The notes below the pieces were generated by a model. It was not told where the DNA came from, made no database searches, and saw only the letters and a list, made by a program, of their open reading frames with translations. A stretch of DNA of 64,000 bases, taken from contig JAENYF010000007.1 in the NCBI GenBank assembly GCA_016841905.1, forward strand, positions 17,851 to 81,850, written 5' to 3'. Both the position numbers and the translations under genes were made by a program. The DNA is from Desulfoscipio geothermicus (lineage in GTDB: Bacteria; Bacillota; Desulfotomaculia; Desulfotomaculales; Desulfallaceae). The number at the start of each line of letters is the position of its first letter. The first letter of the stretch is position 1. Shown here in pieces: positions 1 through 8,211 of this stretch.

Positions 1-1392
1 AAAGAGTTGGAAAAATTACAAGATCAAGTACCCCCGACAAAATTTACGGAGATACGGGAACTTCTTGAACTGGAACTTGGCCAGAAGCTATCTCAAATAT
101 TTAGTTATTTTAATCCGACGGTGCTGGCCTCTGCGTCCATAGGCCAGGTGCATGAGGCGCAGTTGGTCGGCGGCTGCCGGGTGGCTGTAAAGGTTCAGCG
201 GCCCGGTATCCGGGCTAAGATGGAAGTTGACATGGAAATACTGTATGATTTAGCCGGACTGGCTGAAAGACATACTTCCTGGGGAGAGATTTATAAATTT
301 ACTGAGATGGTGGAAGAGTTTGAACACATTCTTCAAGATGAACTTGATTTTATTATGGAAGCCAGGCATGCTGAAACGCTGGCCTTAAATTTTGCTGACG
401 AGAAGTACGTTATTATCCCAAACGTATACTGGGATTATACAACCAAAAAAGTAATTACTCTTGAGTTTTTAGACGGTATTAAAATTACAGACCAAGACAA
501 GCTGGTTGCAGTGGACCATGATCCTGCGATGACAGCCCGCCGGTTGGTGGAAGCCATGCTGAAGCAAATACTTATGGACGGTTTCTTTCATGCTGACCCA
601 CATCCTGGTAATCTATTGGCTATGCCGGGCGGGAAACTTGCTTTTCTAGATTTTGGCATGATGGGTTACCTGGAAAACGAGTTGCGGGGGAAAATTATTA
701 ATCTTGTTTTTGGTTTGATCCAAAAGGATTCTGCGAAGATTTTAAAGGCTATCATGAGTCTTGGTGTGGTTCCAGCTCATGTCAAAATGCACCAATTAAG
801 GAGGGATATAGAACACCTGCGAGAAAAATATTACCAGGTTCCCCTGGGACAGGTAAGTGCAGCTGAGTCACTGGGAGATATCATGGACCTGGCCTACCGA
901 CACCGGATTAAGGTACCCGTTGAGTTTAGTATGGTAATGAAAGCCTTAATCATTACCGAGGGTATAGCCACTCAACTGGACCCCGGGATCAGTATCGTGC
1001 AAGTAGTTGAGCCGCTGGGACAAAGATTGTTACGGCACCGGTTCAGCCAGGAGAGTATAAGAACGTTTTTTTGGGATAATATTAACGATTATCATATGCT
1101 TTTTACACGCCTGCCTGGGCAGTTAGGACAAATTATTGAACTGCTCACCAGGGGGGAAATTAAAGTGAAGGCGGAGAACCCTGATTTGGGACGGGCGCTT
1201 CTTAAATTAAACACTATGGTAAACCGCCTTGTATACAGTATCATCGTAGGGTCGATAGTGATTAGTTCTTCGTGGTTGATAAAAGACCGGATTTCTTTTT
1301 GGGGAATCCCGCTAGCGGAGATAGGTTTTGTATTTGCCGGGATATTGGGCTTCTGGTTGCTGCTGATGATCATCAGGTCAAAATACTATTGA
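1..1392 (+). CDS. UbiB/AarF (ABC1 atypical kinase) family protein, 5' truncated by window edge
   Basis: The frame is open from base 1, so the first third of the gene lies outside the window; a TTG at base 7 is only the first in-frame start codon. The visible 463 residues carry the ABC1-kinase hallmarks: the A-rich loop ASIGQVHEA (about residues 43-51 of the visible part), the lysine strand VAVKVQRPG, the catalytic-loop equivalent ADPHPGN (about 196-202) and the metal-binding FLDFG (about 214). Two hydrophobic helices close the protein (about 408-428 and 437-458), as in membrane-bound UbiB proteins. The family is tied to isoprenoid quinone biosynthesis and lipid homeostasis; in an anaerobic Firmicute the relevant quinone would be menaquinone. 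Function here is inferred from family only. Confidence 0.9.
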   Translation, partial: KELEKLQDQVPPTKFTEIRELLELELGQKLSQIFSYFNPTVLASASIGQVHEAQLVGGCRVAVKVQRPGIRAKMEVDMEILYDLAGLAERHTSWGEIYKFTEMVEEFEHILQDELDFIMEARHAETLALNFADEKYVIIPNVYWDYTTKKVITLEFLDGIKITDQDKLVAVDHDPAMTARRLVEAMLKQILMDGFFHADPHPGNLLAMPGGKLAFLDFGMMGYLENELRGKIINLVFGLIQKDSAKILKAIMSLGVVPAHVKMHQLRRDIEHLREKYYQVPLGQVSAAESLGDIMDLAYRHRIKVPVEFSMVMKALIITEGIATQLDPGISIVQVVEPLGQRLLRHRFSQESIRTFFWDNINDYHMLFTRLPGQLGQIIELLTRGEIKVKAENPDLGRALLKLNTMVNRLVYSIIVGSIVISSSWLIKDRISFWGIPLAEIGFVFAGILGFWLLLMIIRSKYY

Positions 1393-1406
1393 AGGAAGGT
1401 ACCGGT

Positions 1407-1556
1407 ATGAGCAGGGTAAATTGTTTCATCGAAGATTGCCGTTTTAATAATCAAATGAGATGTAACGCACCTAGGGTATTTGTTAAGCTGCGAAGCAATT
1501 ATCCTAACCATAAGGCTGATCGGTTGTTGTGCGACCACTATCGTCCAATTCCCTAA
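1407..1556 (+). CDS. small Cys-rich protein, DUF1540-like
   Basis: The 49-residue frame starts at ATG 1407, about 6 bases after a GAAGGAAGG ribosome site and 14 bases after the UbiB-family stop, so it is probably co-transcribed. It contains CFIEDCRFNN, then RCNAP and a late Cys in LLCDHY. The spacing resembles the DUF1540 family, short proteins with conserved cysteines that may bind metal and are common in spore-forming Clostridia. A longer frame opening at 1272 inside the UbiB gene lacks a ribosome site and is rejected. No function is known. Confidence 0.6.
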   Translation: MSRVNCFIEDCRFNNQMRCNAPRVFVKLRSNYPNHKADRLLCDHYRPIP

Positions 1557-1597
1557 CACAAACTGTTTTTGGTGCTATAGTTGAAAAATGAAATTAC

Positions 1598-1636
1598 AGA
1601 AGGGGACAGGTCCGTCCGGGCATTCTGTCCCCTTCT
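1598..1636. terminator. 12-bp perfect inverted repeat, terminator or REP-like repeat
   Basis: The arms AGAAGGGGACAG (1598-1609) and CTGTCCCCTTCT (1625-1636) are perfect complements around a 15-base loop. It lies between the convergent Cys-rich gene and the DUF1015 gene and could stop transcription from both sides. The GGGGAC core and the GTCCG in the loop resemble the dispersed palindromic repeats seen elsewhere in this window, so it may be a relative of them. Confidence 0.6.
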
Positions 1637-1665
1637 TTGATTACGGAATTAAATTACCTTGTAAA

Positions 1666-2976
1666 TTAAAACTTGTTGATTACCAAACCGGTGATCAGCT
1701 TGGGGTAAAAGAAGGTTGATTTTTGCGGCATTTTTTCCCCATTGGTGGCTACTTCAGTAACTTCTGCAATAAGTGTGGGATTCATTAAAAAGGACATCTG
1801 GCATTGGCCCTGATCCACCGCCTGTATTGCTTCTTGGGCGTCTCGGGTGTATTTGATTACATCACCGGCGGCCACTGTCTGCATATCTATACCCAACTGA
1901 TTTTCTAGGATTAATTTTTGTAAAACCGATACATCCAGCCGGCGCCAGGCAGTTGACTTTTCGGCGGGCATTTTACGATTAATAATTTCTTCATCCCGTA
2001 GGGTTAAAGTATAATATGCGTTTTCCCCCATATATAGCCCGAAAACCTGACGATGAGCGGTGTCGCCATTGCCCTGAAATTCGGCTAAACTATTCATTAA
2101 TTCAGTAATTTGACCTACGTCTGTGGCATTAATTTTTCCCAATACAAAGTCTTCCTGTAAATTCGCCAGCAGTTGTTGCTTGTCCACGTTGCTTTCCACA
2201 ACCAGCCTGTGGGTGGGTAAGATAACCAAACCGGGGTCATATAGATTAACCAGGGTCATCATAATTGAATCGGCAGCAAGATTGTCGGGATTTTGCAGGG
2301 CATAATTTAGCGCAGTTTCGTAACGGTGGTGACCATCAGCAATATAAATACGCTGTTCCTGCATTAATTGCTGCACTTGCTCGACCAGTGCTTTATCGGT
2401 GATGACCCAGAGCCTGTGTCCAAGTCCATGCTCATCAGTAAAATCAAAGTTGCCGGAAGTGTTTTGCACCGCATTTAGCAGCAGACGGTCAATTTGGCGT
2501 TCCGGGTCAGTGTATAACCCGAATATTGGGCTAAAATTAGCCCCGCAGGTTTTCATTAGAGCCAGCCGGTCGGCTTTATGTTTGGGCATGGTTTCTTCGT
2601 GAGGCAAAACTACGCCATTTTCGTACGGTTCCAGTTTGACTCGGCATATTATCCCGGTGCGCACCATTATTTTACCATCCACATCAAATTGCTGCTGGTA
2701 AAGGTAAATAGCCGGCTGGTCCTCTGGTTTTAGGATACCCTCGCTCTGCCACTTCCGGAAAAAATCTGCTGCCCGGGTGTAGCGGTTTTCCATATCATTA
2801 TCGGAGGGTGTTATTTTTCCGTATTCCAGGCGAATAACATTGTAGGGGTTAATCTGATAATATCCTTCCTGGGCGGTGGCGTCGATTACGTCGTATGGTG
2901 GTGTAACCAAGTCCTTGATGTTACCGGCTTTTTTTTCATCATATCGTAGGCCTTGTAATGGAGTGATGGTGGCCAT
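1666..2976 (-). CDS. DUF1015 family protein
   Basis: The protein has 436 residues when started at ATG 2976, which has a strong AGGAGGG ribosome site 6 bases upstream; the longer frame reaching 3009 would swallow that site. It begins MATITPLQGLRYD, typical of DUF1015, and carries the family signature ADGHHRYETAL near the middle. The family is widespread in bacteria and archaea and is uncharacterised; the His-rich motif suggests an active or metal site. It lies 12 bases after the MazG-like gene on the same strand and is probably co-transcribed with it. Confidence 0.88.
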   Translation of the reverse strand: MATITPLQGLRYDEKKAGNIKDLVTPPYDVIDATAQEGYYQINPYNVIRLEYGKITPSDNDMENRYTRAADFFRKWQSEGILKPEDQPAIYLYQQQFDVDGKIMVRTGIICRVKLEPYENGVVLPHEETMPKHKADRLALMKTCGANFSPIFGLYTDPERQIDRLLLNAVQNTSGNFDFTDEHGLGHRLWVITDKALVEQVQQLMQEQRIYIADGHHRYETALNYALQNPDNLAADSIMMTLVNLYDPGLVILPTHRLVVESNVDKQQLLANLQEDFVLGKINATDVGQITELMNSLAEFQGNGDTAHRQVFGLYMGENAYYTLTLRDEEIINRKMPAEKSTAWRRLDVSVLQKLILENQLGIDMQTVAAGDVIKYTRDAQEAIQAVDQGQCQMSFLMNPTLIAEVTEVATNGEKMPQKSTFFYPKLITGLVINKF

Positions 2977-2987
2977 GTTATTCCCTC

Positions 2988-3320
2988 CTATATATTTTTT
3001 CTTGTCCATCTGTTAGAATCCCTGGTTTCGTACTTGTCCATCATTTTAACAAATGCTTCGTTGAGGTTAATGCCCAGTGAGTTGGCGTAACAGATAATGA
3101 TAAATAATATATCCGCTAGTTCCATATCCAAATCGCCTTCCGGTTCTTCCGGTTTTTTGGGTTTAGAACCAAAACGGTGATTAACTTCTCTGGCCAGTTC
3201 TCCGACTTCTTCGGTAAGACGAGCCAGCATGGCCAGCGGTGGCCAGTAACCTTCTTCAAACTGACCGATCCAGCGATCCACTGCTCTTTGCATTTCTTCA
3301 ATATCCAACCTGCCAAGCAC
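2988..3320 (-). CDS. MazG-like nucleotide pyrophosphohydrolase
   Basis: A 110-residue all-alpha NTP pyrophosphohydrolase. The metal-binding pattern is visible as LTEEVGELAREV (about residues 35-46) and the second acidic helix MELADILF (about 66-73). Short single-domain members hydrolyse NTPs or dNTPs to NMP and PPi and act as house-cleaning enzymes. The start is uncertain: GTG 3320 overlaps the GGGAG ribosome site, and TTG 3308 is an alternative that leaves the fold intact. It heads a two-gene unit with the DUF1015 gene. Confidence 0.85.
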   Translation of the reverse strand: MLGRLDIEEMQRAVDRWIGQFEEGYWPPLAMLARLTEEVGELAREVNHRFGSKPKKPEEPEGDLDMELADILFIIICYANSLGINLNEAFVKMMDKYETRDSNRWTRKNI

Positions 3321-3460
3321 TCCCTAATAGAATTAAAAACATTCATATTTTACCACAATTGTTATTTAAAAAACAGGATAGCTATGCCAAAAGGAATATT
3401 TACGTGGTAAATTTCGTATAGTTTACAGTTAATATTGTTTGTATAAAGGAGTGAAGTAAT

Positions 3461-4156
3461 ATGACTAAGCCGATTTGGCTGGTAATGGATAAAAAGATTT
3501 GGCTGGGGTTACTGGCGGCAGTATGCCTGCTGTTTGGGATCTATAAAATTAGCGGGGCTTATTATGCCAAATTTATTGTGCCTCCGGAGGAGCTTTTAGC
3601 CTCTGCGATGGAAAAAACTCTTAACTCTACCTCATTGCGTTTTAGTATGCAAGTTAAAATGGGTGATAATGTTATCTCGGATGTTAAGGGCGAGCGGGTG
3701 GCACCGGATAGTATCCATATTACAGGAACCATGCAGGATATGCCCGTGGAATTTATCCATACCGGTGAGCAAACCTTTCTAAGGGGTTACTGGTCTGATA
3801 ATTGGACCAGCTTGGAGGGCAATAAAATGGCCGAGTCCGATCTTTTTGTTACTGAGTTTAATCCGCTGGGTAATTTAAATTTTAAAGCTGTCCCCTTCCT
3901 TAAAGAACTGGATGCCGAAAAAATTGATGGTGATAAATTAAGGGTACTGGAATTTAAACCTATAGTACAAAATGAATTAATGGAATTAAGTTATGATGAT
4001 TTTATCTACCAGGTTTGGGTTCATCCAGACGAGCAGGTGATTAAAAAAACACATATTGAGGCTAACGGTAAATATGGCAAGAAGGATAAACTAGAGATCA
4101 CTTTGCAGATGTGGGATTTCGGCAAGCAAATAACAATTGTTCCTCCAAAAATGTAA
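3461..4156 (+). CDS. membrane-anchored hypothetical protein, possible LolA/LprG-like fold
   Basis: 231 residues, ATG 3461 with AAAGGAG 8 bases upstream. Residues about 12-30 form one hydrophobic helix (WLGLLAAVCLLFGIY) that would tether the rest outside the membrane. The exported part has the pattern of LolA/LppX-type lipid-binding proteins: a helix with repeated small residues (LLASAMEKTLNSTSLRF) followed by alternating beta strands and a sequence of FNPLGNL near residue 140. No cysteine lipobox is present. I do not recognise a specific family; the fold suggestion is weak. It stands alone upstream of hpt, which has its own promoter. Confidence 0.7.
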   Translation: MTKPIWLVMDKKIWLGLLAAVCLLFGIYKISGAYYAKFIVPPEELLASAMEKTLNSTSLRFSMQVKMGDNVISDVKGERVAPDSIHITGTMQDMPVEFIHTGEQTFLRGYWSDNWTSLEGNKMAESDLFVTEFNPLGNLNFKAVPFLKELDAEKIDGDKLRVLEFKPIVQNELMELSYDDFIYQVWVHPDEQVIKKTHIEANGKYGKKDKLEITLQMWDFGKQITIVPPKM

Positions 4157-4172
4157 CATCAGGCTCGGTATA

Positions 4173-4202
4173 TTGACAATCTTTTTAAAGCCTTGTTATA
4201 AT
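4173..4202 (+). promoter_or_regulatory. sigma-A type promoter of hpt
   Basis: TTGACA at 4173-4178 and TATAAT at 4197-4202 are both perfect consensus boxes with an 18-base spacer. The hpt start codon lies 32 bases downstream of the -10 box, so the leader is short and holds only the AGGAGGA ribosome site. Confidence 0.8.
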
Positions 4203-4233
4203 AATCCAGATTTATTATTAGGAGGAATTAATA

Positions 4234-4776
4234 TTGCACCCGGATGTGGAAAAAATACTGTTTTCGAGAGCGGATATTGATAACAAGGTACATGAGCTGG
4301 GGAGTATAATTTCCAGGGATTATGCCGGCCAAGATCTGTTAATGGTTGGAATTTTAAAAGGTGCCGCGGTATTTATGGCCGATTTAATCAGGGCTATGAG
4401 TATCGACGTGAACATAGATTTTATGGCCTTATCCAGTTACGGGGCCTCAAGCAAATCAACCGGTGTAGTCCGTATATTAAAAGATCTGGATAAGAGTATT
4501 GAAAACCGGCATGTGCTCATTGTTGAGGATATCGTGGATACAGGGCTAACCCTGACCTACCTGCTGAAAATTTTAAAGGCTCGCAACCCGGCCGGCGTGC
4601 GTATTTGCACCATGCTGGACAAGCCCTCCCGGCGGCAAGCAGACGTACCTGTGAATTATAATGGCTTTACTATACCTGATCAGTTTGTGGTGGGCTATGG
4701 TCTTGATTATAATGAAAAGTATCGGAATCTACCTGAAATATATGTACTAAAAGAGGAAATTTATCGAAGTAAGTAG
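4234..4776 (+). CDS. hpt: hypoxanthine phosphoribosyltransferase
   Basis: 180 residues from a TTG start with AGGAGGAATTAAT just upstream. It salvages hypoxanthine (and probably guanine) to IMP/GMP with PRPP. The PRPP-binding motif VLIVEDIVDTG (about residues 94-104) and the conserved early GILKGA and late DQFVVGYGLDYN are present; length is normal for the family. It is followed 75 bases later by guaA, giving a short purine salvage and GMP-synthesis pair upstream of the main pur operon. Confidence 0.96.
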   Translation: MHPDVEKILFSRADIDNKVHELGSIISRDYAGQDLLMVGILKGAAVFMADLIRAMSIDVNIDFMALSSYGASSKSTGVVRILKDLDKSIENRHVLIVEDIVDTGLTLTYLLKILKARNPAGVRICTMLDKPSRRQADVPVNYNGFTIPDQFVVGYGLDYNEKYRNLPEIYVLKEEIYRSK

Positions 4777-4851
4777 TATTTAATATTAGTCAACATTAAA
4801 CCAAATTAAAAATTTGTACCACAGGAATTAGTTTGTGGGGAGGAAATAAAA

Positions 4852-6393
4852 ATGTCTATACCCGAACGTGAGATGGTCATTGTCCTCGATTTTGGCGGGC
4901 AATACAGCCAACTAATTGCCCGTCGCATTCGCGAGGGCCATGTTTTTTGTGAGATGCTGCCTTTTAACACCCCGCTGGCTGAATTAGAGGCCAAAAAACC
5001 GCGGGGCATTATATTTTCCGGAGGCCCATCAAGTGTGTACCAATCAGGTGCCCCGGTTGTCGACAAGGCGATATACGATTTAAACATACCTATTTTGGGC
5101 ATTTGTTACGGTATGCAGTTAATGGCGCTGCAACTAGGCGGCCAAGTAAATCGCGCCGGCCGGAAGGAGTACGGTAAAACAGAGCTTGAGGTAGTGCCCG
5201 GTGGCGGTCTGCTTGACAGTATGAGCGAGCGGGATCATTGTTGGATGAGTCACGGTGATCTGGTTGAGGCACCCCCACCCGGTTTTAGTATCCTGGCCAG
5301 CACCGGTCATGCCCCGGTGGCCGCGATGGCAAATAAAGAACGCGGTCTTTATGCGGTGCAGTTTCACCCGGAAGTGGTGCACACCCCTAAGGGCCTGGAT
5401 ATATTGCATCATTTTCTATATGATATTTGCGGCTGTACCGGCAGCTGGACAATGGAATCCTTTATTGAGCATACCGTGGCGGAAATTAAGCAAGAGGTGG
5501 GCAACCGGCAGGTGATTTGCGCCTTAAGCGGCGGGGTGGACTCCTCGGTATCTGCTGTACTGGTGCACCAGGCCATCGGAGAGCAGCTGACCTGTATATT
5601 TGTGAACCACGGGCTGTTGCGTAAAGGGGAAGCTGAGGCAGTACAGCATTTCTTCCGTGACAGCTTCAATATTAACTTAATTTATGTGAATGCTTCAGAG
5701 CGGTTTTTAACCAAACTGCAGGGTGTTACCGACCCGGAACGCAAACGCAAAATAATCGGTGAGGAGTTTATCCGGGTATTTGAGGAAGAAGCCGCCAAAC
5801 TGGGCGAAATCGATTTCCTGGTGCAGGGAACCTTGTACCCCGACGTGGTGGAAAGCGGAACGGCCACAGCGGCTGTGATTAAATCCCACCATAATGTGGG
5901 TGGATTGCCTGAGGATATGCGCATGTCTCTAATTGAACCGCTGCGCTGGCTGTTCAAGGACGAAGTGCGTTTGGTGGGTGAAGAACTGGGTATGCCCGCC
6001 GAGGTAGTCTGGCGCCAGCCTTTCCCCGGGCCAGGTCTGGCCGTGCGCATACTTGGTGAGGTTACCCCGGAAAAAATAGCGCTGCTCCAGGAAGCCGACG
6101 CCATTGTCACCGGTGAAATCGCCCGTGCCGGACTAAACCGGGAAATCTGGCAGTACTTTGCCGTGCTGCCCAATTTATACAGCGTCGGTGTAATGGGCGA
6201 CGAGCGTACTTATGCCCATACAGTGGCCATTAGGGCCGTTTACTCCCATGACGGGATGACCGCCGACTGGGCTAGGATACCTTATGATGTTCTGGAGCGT
6301 ATCTCATGCCGCATTGTTAATGAGGTGAACGGGATTAACCGGGTGGTCTATGACATTACCTCCAAGCCCCCGGCCACTATTGAGTGGGAGTAA
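4852..6393 (+). CDS. guaA: GMP synthase (glutamine-hydrolysing)
   Basis: 513 residues, full length, ATG 4852 after GGGGAGG. It converts XMP to GMP with ATP and glutamine. The class-I amidotransferase half shows [10 protein letters not shown] with the nucleophile Cys about 84 and the FHPEV His/Glu about 171; the synthase half shows the PP-loop SGGVDSS about 227-233 and ends in the dimerisation domain with the usual final TIEWE. No riboswitch is evident in the 75-base leader. Confidence 0.98.
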   Translation: MSIPEREMVIVLDFGGQYSQLIARRIREGHVFCEMLPFNTPLAELEAKKPRGIIFSGGPSSVYQSGAPVVDKAIYDLNIPILGICYGMQLMALQLGGQVNRAGRKEYGKTELEVVPGGGLLDSMSERDHCWMSHGDLVEAPPPGFSILASTGHAPVAAMANKERGLYAVQFHPEVVHTPKGLDILHHFLYDICGCTGSWTMESFIEHTVAEIKQEVGNRQVICALSGGVDSSVSAVLVHQAIGEQLTCIFVNHGLLRKGEAEAVQHFFRDSFNINLIYVNASERFLTKLQGVTDPERKRKIIGEEFIRVFEEEAAKLGEIDFLVQGTLYPDVVESGTATAAVIKSHHNVGGLPEDMRMSLIEPLRWLFKDEVRLVGEELGMPAEVVWRQPFPGPGLAVRILGEVTPEKIALLQEADAIVTGEIARAGLNREIWQYFAVLPNLYSVGVMGDERTYAHTVAIRAVYSHDGMTADWARIPYDVLERISCRIVNEVNGINRVVYDITSKPPATIEWE

Positions 6394-6444
6394 ATCAATA
6401 GGCATTAATGTTTTATGTAAGCAAATAATCTTTTTAGGGTACAG

Positions 6445-6470
6445 GGGAGCATATGCTCCCTTTTTATTTT
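6445..6470 (+). terminator. intrinsic terminator after guaA
   Basis: A 16-base perfect palindrome GGGAGCATATGCTCCC (6445-6460) is followed directly by TTTTTATTTT. It lies between guaA and the convergent vapC-like gene and has T runs suited to guaA. Confidence 0.85.
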
Positions 6471-6499
6471 GCCCGCTCAAACGAAACACTTTGTTGCAT

Positions 6500-6886
6500 T
6501 TACAAATGTTCAATTACATCCAATTCTTCCATCGGAAAATGACGCACATTCTTAGTCACCAATGTTAACGAGTTGTCAATGGCAGTGGCGGCAATAAGGG
6601 TATCGGATATACTGAGGGTAATTCCCTTTTTCTGAAAATCACGTCTGTATATACCTGCCCTTTTTGCTGTACTGTAATTGATAGGGCAGAAATTCATAGC
6701 TTCAAAAAGCTCCTCAACTCTAGGTAATTCTTCTGGACGGATACCTGAAAAAATTTCTGCCACTACAATTGGACAAATATAAAGAGACCCTTCATGAGTT
6801 AACTGATCAAGAAATATAATAGCCTCACGAAGCCCCCTGAACAAATCTATGAGGATGGTTGAATCCAATAGAAAACCGTTACTCAA
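6500..6886 (-). CDS. VapC-like PIN-domain toxin
   Basis: 128 residues with the PIN ribonuclease acidic residues: Asp in LLDSTILIDLF (about 8), Glu in VVAEIFSGI (about 44), Asp in ISDTLIAATA (about 94), and the Asn in LVTKNVRHF (about 113). These toxins cleave RNA, often tRNA or rRNA. It overlaps the upstream antitoxin gene by 8 bases, the standard arrangement for such pairs. Sits between guaA and purE on the opposite strand to both. Confidence 0.88.
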   Translation of the reverse strand: MSNGFLLDSTILIDLFRGLREAIIFLDQLTHEGSLYICPIVVAEIFSGIRPEELPRVEELFEAMNFCPINYSTAKRAGIYRRDFQKKGITLSISDTLIAATAIDNSLTLVTKNVRHFPMEELDVIEHL

Positions 6887-7151
6887 ACAGGTCTCTCCTC
6901 CTTGCTTCAGATTCCTCCCGCAGCCTTCTCACCCAGCTTGCAGTGTCTTCGGATGTATTAAATTCGGGATAATCTTTTTGATTAAGTATTCCAGATGCTT
7001 TTTGAATAGCTTTTCTTTGTTTTGCCCTATGTAATTCTTTTCGCGTGGCATCAATAATGAATTTACTCCTGTTTCCTTCACTAACATATTTATCTAAATC
7101 ATCTAAAAGGTCGATAGGAAATCTAATAGGCGTTAATTTTGTTTTTTCCAT
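6879..7151 (-). CDS. ribbon-helix-helix antitoxin paired with the PIN toxin
   Basis: 90 residues starting MEKTKLTPIRFP. The N-terminal part fits a ribbon-helix-helix DNA-binding domain (PIRFPIDLLDDLDKYVS, then RSKFIIDATRKEL). The C-terminal tail contains TASWVRRLREE, likely the toxin-neutralising segment. Antitoxin upstream and overlapping toxin is the classical order and implies autoregulation of the pair. Confidence 0.82.
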   Translation of the reverse strand: MEKTKLTPIRFPIDLLDDLDKYVSEGNRSKFIIDATRKELHRAKQRKAIQKASGILNQKDYPEFNTSEDTASWVRRLREESEARRRDLFE

Positions 7152-7434
7152 TTTATCACCTTGTATATATATATTTTGTTTTTAGTATATACATATTAAA
7201 ATTTTTTACAAGGCTTTTATTGCGTTATTTAAAAAAGTGAATTTTGCTACGTTTGTTCTAGATAACAATTAATCTGGTGGCAGCTAAACCGCTATTTTTA
7301 TATCTTTGTGTTGTTGAGGTGCTCCTGATGTCTATCGCATTGTCAATGAGTGTAAATGGTTACTCTTGACTGTCTGAAAATACAAGGTTAATATTAACTT
7401 GAACACTATTTAAAATAAATAAGCATTCTGAGAG
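7152..7434. other. AT-rich intergenic stretch upstream of the pur riboswitch
   Basis: About 280 bases without a convincing gene. Bases 7152-7215 hold the vapB-like promoter region (very A/T-rich). A TTGAAC at 7399-7404 could be the -35 box of the pur operon but no good -10 box is visible at the right distance, so I do not call a promoter. Confidence 0.4.
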
Positions 7435-7546
7435 AAAGTGTATCTAGGGTTCCACACCGCTTTTTGGCGGTGGTTTGGTCCAAGCGATACAGGCAGTCAC
7501 GGGTCTAACTCGTGTGCGGCTACACCGGTCGGGATAAAAGCCCAGG
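7435..7546 (+). ncRNA. ykkC-type riboswitch, probably the PRPP subtype (2b)
   Basis: The ykkC consensus blocks appear in order: CTAGGGTTCC (7444-7453), GGTCCAAGCG (about 7477-7486) and GGGATAAAAGCCC (7531-7543). The ykkC family has guanidine, ppGpp, PRPP and ADP-type subclasses. Known PRPP members sit upstream of de novo purine genes, and this one precedes purE-B-C-F-M-N-H-D, so PRPP is the likeliest ligand. The aptamer 3' block overlaps the terminator at 7539-7585, so ligand binding should favour read-through (genetic ON). Confidence 0.85.
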
Positions 7547-7591
7547 CGGGTAGGTTTCACTCCGGTAAACCTACCCGTCTAGGCTTTTTTA
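7539..7591 (+). terminator. riboswitch expression platform terminator
   Basis: Left arm 7539-7557 and right arm 7567-7585 pair over 19 positions with two G-U type mismatches around a 9-base loop, followed by TTTTTT and an A/T tract. The left arm begins with AGCCC, which is the last conserved block of the aptamer, so aptamer and terminator are mutually exclusive. Confidence 0.88.
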
Positions 7592-7674
7592 TTGTTGTTG
7601 GTTTCGACATATAACTTGTCTGTGTGACGGGGTATGATATTTATGTACATATATTCCATAAGGAGGACAGACTG

Positions 7675-8208
7675 ATGGACATGAATAAACCACTGGTGGG
7701 TATTGTAATGGGCAGTGACTCCGACCTGCCGGTAATGCGCGAGGCGGCGGATATATTAAACGAACTAGGTGTGCCCTGGGAAATGTTAATCTCTTCCGCG
7801 CACCGGGCGCCGGAAAAAACAGCTAATTACGCCCGGCAGGCTGCTGACCGGGGCTTGGTGGTTATTATTGCGGGCGCCGGCGGGGCGGCCCATCTGGCCG
7901 GTGTTATTGCCGGGCACACGCCGCTGCCCGTGATCGGTGTCCCCATCGCTTCCGGTGCCTTAAACGGGGTGGACGCCCTGTACGCCACTGTGCAGATGCC
8001 CCCGGGGATACCGGTGGCCACGGTGGCGATCAACGGAGCCAAAAACGCCGGTATTTTGGCAGCTCAGATAGTGAGCGCGGGCTTACCGGAAGTTCGGGAC
8101 AAAATAATAGATTATAAGGAGAAAATGGCCCGGCAGGTGGAAGAAAAATCAATTCGGTTGCACGAGCTGGGTATTGATGGGTACCTAAACGCTAAGGGGG
8201 GGAAGTAA
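7675..8208 (+). CDS. purE: 5-(carboxyamino)imidazole ribonucleotide mutase (class I PurE)
   Basis: 177 residues from ATG 7675, which follows AAGGAGGACAGACTG; an upstream in-frame ATG-like extension from 7624 lacks a ribosome site. Converts N5-CAIR to CAIR in de novo IMP synthesis. GSDSDLPVM near the N-terminus, SSAHRAPE and [11 protein letters not shown] are class I PurE signatures. First gene of the operon; no purK follows, so the N5-CAIR synthetase must be encoded elsewhere or bypassed. The stop is 3 bases before purB. Confidence 0.96.
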   Translation: MDMNKPLVGIVMGSDSDLPVMREAADILNELGVPWEMLISSAHRAPEKTANYARQAADRGLVVIIAGAGGAAHLAGVIAGHTPLPVIGVPIASGALNGVDALYATVQMPPGIPVATVAINGAKNAGILAAQIVSAGLPEVRDKIIDYKEKMARQVEEKSIRLHELGIDGYLNAKGGK

Positions 8209-8211
8209 ACC

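Noticed and set aside
5682..6173. Minus-strand 163-codon frame inside guaA
   Set aside because: Low-complexity Ser/Pro-rich shadow of guaA; no ribosome site.
7435..7546. Guanine (purine) riboswitch before purE
   Set aside because: The conserved guanine-switch loops are not found; the blocks match ykkC instead.
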